Positions 1 to 5,433 of a stretch of DNA of 9,935 bases are shown here, piece by piece. The stretch spans positions 1 through 9,935 of the forward strand of contig LUJM01000040.1 in the NCBI GenBank assembly GCA_001689415.1, read 5' to 3'. The stretch is from Bacteroidales bacterium M2 (GTDB lineage: Bacteria; Bacteroidota; Bacteroidia; Bacteroidales; Muribaculaceae). How positions within the stretch are numbered: the first letter of the stretch is position 1; each line of letters begins with the position of its first letter. A model generated the notes under the pieces. It searched no databases. It saw only the letters and a program-made list of their open reading frames with translations, and was not told where the DNA came from. The position numbers and the translations under genes are program-made.

Positions 1-98
1 GTGGCTTGTGGTGTGTTTTGTTTACCGGGATGACCGTTTGTGCATCCGACAAGGGAAAGAAGCCCACACACGAAAATAAAGAGCCTTAACCCTTGCAT
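1..98 (-). CDS. Partial lipoprotein, N-terminus only (runs off left edge)
   Basis: Reading leftward from an ATG at 98-96 gives 32 complete codons with no stop before the window edge. The N-terminus is a typical lipoprotein signal: short basic start (MQGLR), hydrophobic core (LFIFVCGLLSL, residues 6-16) and lipobox LVGC with the lipidated Cys at residue 19, followed by TNGHPGKQN. No acidic Bacteroidetes surface-export signal follows the Cys, so I infer anchoring that faces the periplasm. The start overlaps the end of the preceding 118-aa gene by 13 nt in another frame, which places it as third gene of the repressor operon. Lipoproteins in lysogeny operons of other phages (for example Ltp of Streptococcus phage TP-J34) act in superinfection exclusion; that role here is inference only. 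The body of the protein lies outside the window, so the function is open. Confidence 0.6.
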   Translation of the reverse strand, partial: MQGLRLFIFVCGLLSLVGCTNGHPGKQNTPQA

Positions 99-442
99 GA
101 CATCTTGATTTTATAATCGGCAATCATCTTGTCGAATTGTGCCTTGCTGACCATGACTGTTTCTTCACCTTTGAGGGATGCCAATTCAAGGGCATCAAAG
201 ATTTGTTCGGGCATCACGGAGTAATAAGCCGGAACGCCATAAAAATCAGACACGGCAATTCCTATGGTCATTGTCATCATGTCGGCACTTATAGCCGAAT
301 ATTCTTCAAGGGTCAAATCAACAACGGGGGCAACATCGGGGTGCAATGCCCTTTTCAGGTCGATTGCTTCAACCTTATCGAATATTGATTCCGGCAAGGC
401 TTGAATCTTTAATGCCGGGTCTGCGATATTAACTTGAATCAT
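86..442 (-). CDS. Hypothetical protein, 118 aa, coupled to the repressor
   Basis: I do not recognise a family. The protein is soluble by inspection, with no signal peptide or membrane segment. It has an acidic, hydrophobic middle (a DLTLEEYSAIS stretch near residues 42-52, then a Met/Thr-rich stretch) and a basic C-terminus ending KIKMSCKG. The start is well fixed: its ATG (442-440) shares an ATGA overlap with the TGA of the repressor gene, implying translational coupling and a joint transcript. Its own stop lies just inside the start of the following lipoprotein. As part of the operon expressed in the lysogen, it is a candidate for an immunity, exclusion or defence function, but the sequence gives no direct clue. 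Confidence 0.75.
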   Translation of the reverse strand: MIQVNIADPALKIQALPESIFDKVEAIDLKRALHPDVAPVVDLTLEEYSAISADMMTMTIGIAVSDFYGVPAYYSVMPEQIFDALELASLKGEETVMVSKAQFDKMIADYKIKMSCKG

Positions 443-861
443 ATTTTGGGTTTTGATAGGTTTTCAATAATAGTCAGGAATCGGGCTTGTTGCTCGATAA
501 GCGTATCAAGCGACCTTTGCTTTGCTTCAAGGAGCGACAAAAGGCGGTCAGCTTCACACGCGACAACCTTTTTGATGTTGACTTCTTCTTGGACAACTTC
601 ATCAACGGATTCTTTCACGTCGGCGACTTCCTGAACAATCTTGTCGCCGTTGATTGCATCGCCGTTTTGAACGTGCTGACCGCCGAATACAACATGGGGT
701 TTGGTTAATAGCGACCGCAATATTGGGTGTTTTGACTTTGGAATTGTGCCGCCCGATTCCCAATTTTGGATGGTATTCACCGAAACGCCGACCATTTCGG
801 CGAATTGCTTTTGAGTAAGACCCAATTTTGTGCGCAAATCTTTTATGTCTAAATCATTCAT
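439..861 (-). CDS. XRE-family (CI/Cro-like) phage repressor, 140 aa
   Basis: Residues 5-40 form an HTH_3/XRE DNA-binding domain. The helix-turn-helix is at about 15-37, with TQKQFAEMVGV as the first helix and turn and SVNTIQNWESG as the recognition helix. After a short linker containing NGDAINGDK (residues 67-74), the rest (about 75-135) is a charged, heptad-like helix rich in Glu, Val and Leu, probably a coiled coil for oligomerisation. There is no S24/LexA-type protease domain, so RecA-stimulated self-cleavage is not expected. The gene is divergent from the early operon and heads a leftward operon with the 118-aa protein and the lipoprotein. It very likely represses the rightward promoter through the inverted repeat at 902-938. 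A 15-nt copy of one operator arm also lies inside this gene (719-733). Confidence 0.88.
   Translation of the reverse strand: MNDLDIKDLRTKLGLTQKQFAEMVGVSVNTIQNWESGGTIPKSKHPILRSLLTKPHVVFGGQHVQNGDAINGDKIVQEVADVKESVDEVVQEEVNIKKVVACEADRLLSLLEAKQRSLDTLIEQQARFLTIIENLSKPKI
719..733. repeat. Intragenic copy of the operator half-site
   Basis: AATATTGGGTGTTTT is identical over 15 nt to the left arm of the operator at 902-916. It lies within the repressor coding sequence, over the codons for residues near 44-48, about 180 bp from the main operator. No matching opposite arm is visible beside it. It may be an auxiliary repressor site. Confidence 0.5.
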
Positions 862-901
862 TTTTAATTATGTAACAATTTTTAACATCATCGCCTTGCA
901 A

Positions 902-938
902 AATATTGGGTGTTTTCTATTGACGAACACCAAATATT
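902..938. promoter_or_regulatory. Operator-like inverted repeat in the switch region
   Basis: The left arm AATATTGGGTGTT (902-914) and right arm AACACCAAATATT (926-938) match as inverted repeats at 12 of 13 positions, separated by 11 nt. The centre falls beside the -33 element of the rightward promoter, and the right arm sits between its -33 and -7 elements, so bound repressor should block that promoter. An outer pair, CTTGCAAA (895-902) and TTTGCAAG (946-953), gives a looser second symmetry. Symmetry and position are seen directly; repressor binding is inferred. Confidence 0.7.
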
Positions 939-949
939 GTGTATCTTTG
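919..949 (+). promoter_or_regulatory. Rightward early promoter (Bacteroides-type)
   Basis: A -33 element ATTG (919-922) and a -7 element TATCTTTG (942-949) match the Bacteroides consensus TTTG / TAnnTTTG, with 19 nt between them. Transcription would begin within about 10 nt after 949 and leave a leader of roughly 130 nt before the 88-aa gene at 1083. The operator right arm lies inside the spacer. This is the only clear promoter I find for the whole rightward gene set. Confidence 0.68.
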
Positions 950-971
950 CAAGCGTGAACGGAACACATTG

Positions 972-1002
972 CAAAGTTAAAGCGAAAATGAACGCTTACA
1001 AA
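972..1002 (-). promoter_or_regulatory. Leftward (repressor/lysogeny) promoter candidate
   Basis: On the minus strand TTTG (1002-999) and TAACTTTG (979-972) are full matches to the Bacteroides -33 and -7 consensus, with a 19-nt spacer, the same spacing as the rightward promoter. Transcription would start near 965 and run left through the rightward promoter and operator, giving a leader of about 100 nt before the repressor ATG at 861. The two promoters therefore face each other with almost coincident start points. Confidence 0.6.
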
Positions 1003-1067
1003 TAGCAAATTTAAGTCATTTTAGCGAAACCGCCGCAACCGAAGCCGCAAAATTTCAAAACGACACC

Positions 1068-1082
1068 AAAAATTTCGCAACG
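1068..1082 (+). promoter_or_regulatory. Translation leader repeat, copy 1
   Basis: AAAAATTTCGCAAC plus one base sits directly before the ATG at 1083. The same 14 nt, also followed by one base and then ATG, occurs before the 72-aa gene at 2019. There is no Shine-Dalgarno, as usual in Bacteroidetes. The shared leader with identical spacing suggests a translation-initiation or regulatory element. Confidence 0.45.
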
Positions 1083-1349
1083 ATGAATGCAGATATTAAA
1101 GAAAAAATTGATGGTTTAACCCAAAGCACCCGTGTGCGGGTACTTGACACCATCGCCGCACTTGACAACGGCAAAGGTCGGTCAATCGAGTTTTATGCCG
1201 ACGGGTCGGGGGTATGCTTCACGGTATGGTCGCCGACCGCCGACCACGGATGCCCGTGTGAAGTCGCCCGGTCGTTCAGCATGGAAGTTGCCCTTTTGAT
1301 TCTCGCGGGGCATCGCCTGAAATCATCGGAATTTCCCAAATGTATGTAA
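1083..1349 (+). CDS. Hypothetical protein, 88 aa, first gene of the early operon
   Basis: I do not recognise a family. The N-terminal half (NADIKEKIDGLTQSTRVRVL) looks helical. The middle (RSIEFYADGSGVCFTVWSP, residues about 33-51) looks like two beta strands joined by a turn, and the C-terminus carries a hydrophobic helix (MEVALLILAGHRL). It has four cysteines, two as a CPC pair at about residues 57-59, but no recognisable zinc-binding spacing. It is the first gene after the rightward promoter, preceded by the shared leader AAAAATTTCGCAAC. The position suggests an early regulatory or host-takeover protein, which is inference. The GC-rich hairpin at 1357-1378 begins 7 nt after its stop. Confidence 0.7.
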   Translation: MNADIKEKIDGLTQSTRVRVLDTIAALDNGKGRSIEFYADGSGVCFTVWSPTADHGCPCEVARSFSMEVALLILAGHRLKSSEFPKCM

Positions 1350-1356
1350 TAACCGC

Positions 1357-1378
1357 CGGGGCGGTGAATGCCGCCCCG
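1357..1378 (+). promoter_or_regulatory. GC-rich hairpin between the 88-aa and 73-aa genes
   Basis: CGGGGCGG (1357-1364) pairs perfectly with CCGCCCCG (1371-1378) across a 6-nt loop. It ends 15 nt before the ATG at 1394. No T-run follows, so it is a poor intrinsic terminator. It could be an attenuator, an mRNA-processing or stability element, or a modulator of translation of the next gene. A similar hairpin stands at 7721-7744, also 14 nt before a start codon. Confidence 0.6.
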
Positions 1379-1393
1379 CTTAATCACCCAAAT

Positions 1394-1615
1394 ATGAGCA
1401 AAGAAAACTTTTCATTCCTGAAAGGATGGTCGCAAGTCAAGAATGGCGACCTTGCCGAATGCCGCGACAAGCTGATGGCGGCACTTAACATCACCACCCG
1501 CGCCGCTTGGGGCAAACGCCTGAAAGGAGAAGTCGAACCGAAGATTTCCGAAGCCCGTGCCGTTGAAAGTGTTTTCGCCGAATACGGAATCAAGGAAGTG
1601 TGGGGGGCGGAATGA
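1394..1615 (+). CDS. Small Cro-like / HTH regulator candidate, 73 aa
   Basis: The protein has a tri-helical pattern: LAECRDKLMAAL (helix), then NITTRAAWGKRLKGEVEPK (a turn and basic recognition-like helix, residues about 32-50), then ISEARAVESVFAEYGI. The order 'helix, TxxxWxKRLKGExEP, SEAxAxExVFxxYGI' resembles short Cro-like DNA-binding proteins found at this position in Bacteroidales prophages, so I suspect a Cro analogue; the assignment rests on pattern only. I chose the ATG at 1394 over the upstream in-frame ATG at 1340, because the longer start would overlap the previous gene and make the hairpin coding. Its TGA shares an ATGA overlap with the next gene, indicating coupling. Confidence 0.7.
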   Translation: MSKENFSFLKGWSQVKNGDLAECRDKLMAALNITTRAAWGKRLKGEVEPKISEARAVESVFAEYGIKEVWGAE

Positions 1616-2004
1616 TGAAAGTTGCAGAATTGACCAAACGCGAATCCGAAATTGCGGAATTGTTCGCATGGGGCGCAAGCAAGAAAGATGTTGCCAACCG
1701 CCTTTTCATTTCGGAACGTACCGTTGAAAATCACGCCCGGAACATATATGCAAAAATCGGGTGTCAAAAAATCAATGAATTGTGCGCGTGGTGGTTTTGC
1801 ACAACCTTTCACATTTCCTTTGACTTGTCGCCGCTTAAACGCAAGATAATCGCCGGAATGTTCCTGATGCTTCTTGCCCCGCAAGTGTTCGCAATCGACC
1901 ATCACGATTATTGCCGGACAATGCGCACAAGCACCCGCACGACAAGAACCATCCGCGCCCGTCGGTCGCGTAATGAAACCGAAATTGATTATCTAAACAT
2001 CTAA
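1612..2004 (+). CDS. LuxR-type HTH protein with membrane segment, 130 aa
   Basis: Residues 7-65 are a GerE/LuxR C-terminal HTH. LTKRESEIAELFAWGASKKD starts it, and the recognition helix SERTVENHARNIYAKIG lies at about 34-50. No receiver or ligand-sensing domain precedes it. After a conserved-looking SFDLSPLKRK stretch comes one hydrophobic segment, IIAGMFLMLLAPQVFA (79-94), then a tail with eight arginines between residues 102 and 120. The protein could be a membrane-tethered DNA-binding protein; the basic residues on both sides leave the topology ambiguous. The start at 1612 gives an ATGA overlap with the preceding gene; ATG 1615 or GTG 1600 are alternatives. It is likely an early transcription regulator of phage or host genes. 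The HTH call is strong, the role unknown. Confidence 0.85.
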   Translation: MMKVAELTKRESEIAELFAWGASKKDVANRLFISERTVENHARNIYAKIGCQKINELCAWWFCTTFHISFDLSPLKRKIIAGMFLMLLAPQVFAIDHHDYCRTMRTSTRTTRTIRARRSRNETEIDYLNI

Positions 2005-2018
2005 AAAATTTCGCAACA
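2004..2018 (+). promoter_or_regulatory. Translation leader repeat, copy 2
   Basis: AAAAATTTCGCAAC plus one base precedes the ATG at 2019, repeating the leader found before 1083 at the same distance from the start codon. It begins within the stop codon of the previous gene, so it serves re-initiation inside the operon rather than a separate promoter. Confidence 0.45.
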
Positions 2019-2237
2019 ATGAGAAAGATAAAATATATCCTCAAAGAGATTGCGGGCGGTCAAGACCTGACCCCGCGCCAACGTGCGATTTTCATGTGGT
2101 GGGGCTTATCCCTGACTTTTGCCGTGATATTCGCCGAATGCCTTTGGCTTTGCGCCCTGATGGTCGCTTCATTCGCATTGGCTTCACACTACATCAAAGA
2201 AGTTCCGATTCCCGAAGATGATTCCGCCGAATTATGA
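2019..2237 (+). CDS. Small membrane protein, 72 aa
   Basis: A basic N-terminus (MRKIKYILKEIAGGQ) and a TPRQRA motif precede a 37-residue hydrophobic stretch, about residues 23-60, rich in Trp, Phe, Leu and Ala. This is long enough for two tightly spaced transmembrane helices. The C-terminus is acidic (EVPIPEDDSAEL). I do not recognise a family. It follows the LuxR-HTH protein, which also has a membrane segment, so the pair might act together at the membrane; that is inference from adjacency. Its TGA shares an ATGA overlap with the next gene. Confidence 0.75.
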   Translation: MRKIKYILKEIAGGQDLTPRQRAIFMWWGLSLTFAVIFAECLWLCALMVASFALASHYIKEVPIPEDDSAEL

Positions 2238-2506
2238 TTGATATTGACCCGAACACAAGGTTGATTGACTTGACGGTTGGGCAACTTCTTGAACTGATAG
2301 AATCGGCATCAGGAAAACCGACGCAAGACGCACCGAAAGAACGCCGCCTTGAATATGGCATCGCCGGAATTGCCCGCATCTTTAATTGCAGTATCAGCAC
2401 CGCCAACCGCATCAAGGCAAGCGGAAAGATAGACAAGGCAATTTCACAACGTGGTCGGTTGATAGTCATTGACGCGGACAGAGCTATTGAATTATTTAAC
2501 AAGTAA
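2234..2506 (+). CDS. DUF3853-like small HTH protein, 90 aa
   Basis: The N-terminal RLIDLTVGQLLELIES is followed by YGIAGIARIFNCSISTANRIKASGKIDKAI (about residues 46-75), a winged-helix/excisionase-like pattern. IARIF leads into a helix-turn-helix (CSISTANRIKASG), then a wing with ISQRGRLIVIDADRAIEL. This matches the DUF3853 family of Bacteroidales mobile elements as I remember it. Such proteins are thought to bind DNA, by analogy with MerR/Xis-type helix-turn-helix proteins; a specific target is not known to me. Possible roles are excisionase-like factor or early regulator. The start is fixed by the ATGA overlap with the membrane-protein gene. Twelve nt separate it from the SMC-like gene. Confidence 0.8.
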   Translation: MIDIDPNTRLIDLTVGQLLELIESASGKPTQDAPKERRLEYGIAGIARIFNCSISTANRIKASGKIDKAISQRGRLIVIDADRAIELFNK

Positions 2507-2518
2507 ATATAACTAACA

Positions 2519-4480
2519 ATGAAGAAAGTTATCTTGAAATCGCTTACCCTTTGCAACTTCAAGGGTGAACAAGCAAGAACAACGCAATTCAACGCCGATG
2601 TTACCCGCATATCCGGCGGCAATGGTCTTGGCAAATCAAGACACTTCGATGCCTTCATGTGGCTTCTTTTCGGCAAGGACGTTCAAGACCGAAAAGACTA
2701 CGAAGTGCGGACACACAACGCCGACGGGTCGTTGCTCCACGAAGTTGAATGCAGTGTGACGGGTGTTCTTGACATCGACGGTCAGGAAATCACATTGAAG
2801 CGTGAATCGGTCGAAGAATGGGTGAAACCCCGTGGTCAGGTTGACCGCGTGTTGAAAGGCACACACAACGAATGCTGGTGGAACGAAACCCCGGTCAAGG
2901 TGAAAGAGTTTGATTCCCGTGTCGCCGCCATCCTTGAAGCATCGTTGTTCAAGATGATAACGAGCCCGATGTTCTTTGCGAGCATGGATTGGAAGTTGCA
3001 GCGCACACAACTTTTCCAACTCGCCGGAACAATCACGGATGCCGAAATTGCCGCCAATAATCCCGAATTTCAACTTCTTCTTGACAAGTTGACCGGGAAA
3101 TCACTTGCAGACTTCAAAAAGGAATTAGCGGCAAAGAAAACCCGCTTGCAAGGGGAATTGGATAACATTAAACCCCGCATCGACCAAACCCACAAGATGA
3201 AGCCGGAAAGCGAGGATTTTGCCGCCCTTGAAACCGAAATCGCGCAAGTGGACAAGGAGATTGCCGACATTGACAAAATCTTGTCGGACAATGCCGCCCT
3301 CATCCGTGCCGAATATAAGGCGGAACAAGAGAAGCAACGCAAGGTGAATGACCTTATCACCAAGCGCAACAATCTTGTCAGGGATGCCGAACAAGAAGCC
3401 AAAAACGCCGCATTTGAAGCCAATGCGACCCGTCGTGAACTGACATCGACCATCGAATCAAAGAAGCGTGAATTGTCAGCGATGAAGCGCACATTGCGCA
3501 CCCTGACCGACACCCGCGACCGTTACGCCGCCGACATTGCAAGCCTTGAAACGACCATCAACGACAAGCGCAATGAATGGTATAAAGAGAACGCAAAGGC
3601 ATATTCCGGCGATGATATTTGCCACCATTGCGGACAAGTCTTGCCAAAGGAAATGCGCGACAAGAACTTGGCGGACTTCTTGGCGACCCAAAAGGCGAAA
3701 AAGGATGCAATTCAGGCAGAGGGCAAACGCCTTGCCGCCCGGCTTGCAGACCTGAAAAAGTCACATCAGGACACCGAAAAGGAGATTGCCGACCAAAACG
3801 CCGCAATCGCCGCCGCCGAAAGTGAAATCAAGGACAAGGAAGCCGCCCTTGCAGCTATGCCCGAAAGCACCGCCGCAACCGTCGTGCCGGAAGAAGTCGC
3901 CGGATATGCCGAATTGACAAAGCAAATCGAGGAAGCACAAGCCGCCGTTGCGACTACGACCGCCGCCCCGGATGATTCCGAACATCAGGCAAAGAAAAAG
4001 GAATTGACCGACCGCCGCGATGCCCTGAAAAAGCGTCTTTTCGCCCGTGATGAAATCGCCCGTGCCGAAAAGGAGATTGAAGAATTGACCGAAAAGGGCA
4101 AACGCCTTGCCCAACAAATCGCCGACCTTGAAAAAGAGGAATACACGATTCAGGAGTTTACACGCACCAAGATTCGTGAATGCGAAGGCCGCATCAACGG
4201 TCTATTCCACAACGTCACATTCCGTCTATTTGATAAGACCTATGAGGGCAACACTTATGAAACGTGCATCCCCCTTGTCGATGGTGTGCCATTCGGCGCG
4301 GCAAACACCGCCGGACAAGTCAACGCGGGTCTTGACATCATCAACACGCTTTGTCGATTCTACGGCATTTGCGCCCCGATATTCATTGACAACCGCGAAT
4401 CGGTGAACAACCTGATTCATACCGAAAGCCAAATCATTAACCTTGTCGTGACAACCGACAATAAATTAACAATCGAATGA
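2519..4480 (+). CDS. SMC/Rad50-like AAA ATPase, 653 aa
   Basis: The N-terminal half-ATPase starts KSLTLCNFKG and carries Walker A GGNGLGKS (residues 33-40), followed by FMWLLFGKD typical of Rad50/SbcC-like phage ATPases. About residues 175-560 are long, charged, Ala/Glu/Lys-rich coiled coil broken by ICHHCGQ (Cys368 and Cys371), a CxxC resembling the Rad50 zinc hook. The C-terminal half has a degenerate signature segment, NTAGQVNAGLDIINTL, and a Walker B-like strand APIFIDNRESV (Asp624, Glu627), with VVTTDNKLTIE at the end. The usual LSGGQ is not present, though related phage proteins also deviate there. It is expected to bind DNA ends or help the RecT annealase that starts in an ATGA overlap at its stop. 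No Mre11/SbcD phosphoesterase is nearby; the metallo-beta-lactamase protein may fill that place. Confidence 0.92.
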   Translation: MKKVILKSLTLCNFKGEQARTTQFNADVTRISGGNGLGKSRHFDAFMWLLFGKDVQDRKDYEVRTHNADGSLLHEVECSVTGVLDIDGQEITLKRESVEEWVKPRGQVDRVLKGTHNECWWNETPVKVKEFDSRVAAILEASLFKMITSPMFFASMDWKLQRTQLFQLAGTITDAEIAANNPEFQLLLDKLTGKSLADFKKELAAKKTRLQGELDNIKPRIDQTHKMKPESEDFAALETEIAQVDKEIADIDKILSDNAALIRAEYKAEQEKQRKVNDLITKRNNLVRDAEQEAKNAAFEANATRRELTSTIESKKRELSAMKRTLRTLTDTRDRYAADIASLETTINDKRNEWYKENAKAYSGDDICHHCGQVLPKEMRDKNLADFLATQKAKKDAIQAEGKRLAARLADLKKSHQDTEKEIADQNAAIAAAESEIKDKEAALAAMPESTAATVVPEEVAGYAELTKQIEEAQAAVATTTAAPDDSEHQAKKKELTDRRDALKKRLFARDEIARAEKEIEELTEKGKRLAQQIADLEKEEYTIQEFTRTKIRECEGRINGLFHNVTFRLFDKTYEGNTYETCIPLVDGVPFGAANTAGQVNAGLDIINTLCRFYGICAPIFIDNRESVNNLIHTESQIINLVVTTDNKLTIE

Positions 4481-5433
4481 GCAACGAAATTCAAAAAACA
4501 AATCCCGTCGGGGTGGTGACAACCACCGCCCCCGCGATGGTCGGGTTTAACTTCTTCGACCCGGTGCAGTTTGAAACCATGCAACGTGTGTGCAAGATGT
4601 TCGCATCATCCGACCTTGTGCCGGACACCTACAAGCCGAAAGTGAAGCAGATACCCAACGGCGCGAATCCTGAAATGGTCGCCGCTATTCAGTCGGAAAA
4701 CAAGGCGGCAATGGACAAGGCGGTTGCAAATTGCATGATTGCCGTTGAAGTGTCAATGCGCATCGGCGCGTCGCCCTTGATGGTCATGCAGAATATGGCG
4801 GTTATCTACGGTCGCCCGTCGTGGTCATCAAAATTCCTGATTGCAACGGTCAATTCGTGCGGTCGTTTTGAACCCCTGCAATTCCGCTTCACCGACAAAG
4901 GGAATATCGGCAAAGTCGAATACACCGATTATGTGTGGAACGACCACACACGCCGCAAAGAAGCGGTCACAAAGACCCTTGACGGCACGAACATTCGCAA
5001 CCTTGAATGTGTGGCTTACACCACCAAGAAAGGGTCGAAAGATGTTCTTGAATCCGCCCCGGTGTCGATTCATCTTGCCATCGAAGAACGATGGTTCACA
5101 AAGGACGGGTCGAAATGGCGCACAATGCCCCGTCAAATGCTAATGTATCGCGCCGCGTCGATGTGGACAAATGCTTATGCCCCCGAACTTTCGATGGGCA
5201 TGCGCACAATCGAGGAACAACAAGACATCGTGGATGTCGAGTTTGAGGAAATCCCGAATGCCCCCGCCGCAACCGCGAACAACACCGCATCGACAATCAG
5301 CATGGATGATGCAAAGCCCGCACCAGCCCCGGCATCCCCTGAACCCGCCAATCAGGAAGCCGCCGCCCCGGAAGCAAAGGCAGAACCCGCGCCCGCCGCG
5401 CCTGAATCAACAACCGAAATGCCCGGATTCTGA
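4477..5433 (+). CDS. recT: RecT-family single-strand annealing protein, 318 aa
   Basis: RecT proteins coat single-stranded DNA and anneal complementary strands during phage recombination. The core, about residues 25-255, shows family landmarks: MRIGASPLMVMQNMAVIYGRPSWSSKF-type strand/helix order near residues 94-121, and the C-terminal helix MLMYRAASMWTNAYAPELSMG (YRAAS at 224-228), a hallmark of RecT-like annealases. Residues about 258-318 form a disordered Ala/Pro/Glu-rich tail ending TTEMPGF. The acidic, linker-like tail with an aromatic end recalls the tip of SSB proteins; that comparison is inference. It is flanked by the SMC-like ATPase (ATGA overlap) and the metallo-beta-lactamase protein (TGATG overlap), a tightly coupled recombination block. 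recT is used as a family symbol. Confidence 0.93.
   Translation: MSNEIQKTNPVGVVTTTAPAMVGFNFFDPVQFETMQRVCKMFASSDLVPDTYKPKVKQIPNGANPEMVAAIQSENKAAMDKAVANCMIAVEVSMRIGASPLMVMQNMAVIYGRPSWSSKFLIATVNSCGRFEPLQFRFTDKGNIGKVEYTDYVWNDHTRRKEAVTKTLDGTNIRNLECVAYTTKKGSKDVLESAPVSIHLAIEERWFTKDGSKWRTMPRQMLMYRAASMWTNAYAPELSMGMRTIEEQQDIVDVEFEEIPNAPAATANNTASTISMDDAKPAPAPASPEPANQEAAAPEAKAEPAPAAPESTTEMPGF

Larger units (their letters stand above)
862..1082. promoter_or_regulatory. Genetic switch region between divergent operons (221 nt)
   Basis: This AT-rich gap separates the leftward repressor operon from the rightward early operon. It holds the inverted-repeat operator, both promoter candidates and the leader repeat, listed separately. 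The section 1010-1067 has a GC-richer, CCGC/CGCAA-repeating composition with no clear motif, and would be the 5' leader of the early transcript. I see no long coding frame or tRNA in it. Confidence 0.75.

Noticed and set aside
1357..1378. Rho-independent terminator
   Set aside because: The stem is strong, but the following bases are CTTAATCACC with no T-run, and the downstream genes need readthrough from the only clear promoter.
1340..1393. Upstream ATG at 1340 as start of the 73-aa gene
   Set aside because: It would overlap the previous gene and make the hairpin coding; the added residues have no similarity to the HTH part, and ATG 1394 is in a better place.
1384..1905. 173-aa minus-strand frame over the 73-aa and LuxR-HTH genes
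   Set aside because: It lies antisense to two genes with clear domains, and its Cys/Phe-rich composition is that of a complementary-strand shadow.
2194..2676. 160-aa minus-strand frame across DUF3853-like and ATPase gene starts
   Set aside because: Opposes a coupled operon and covers the Walker A region; no recognisable protein pattern.
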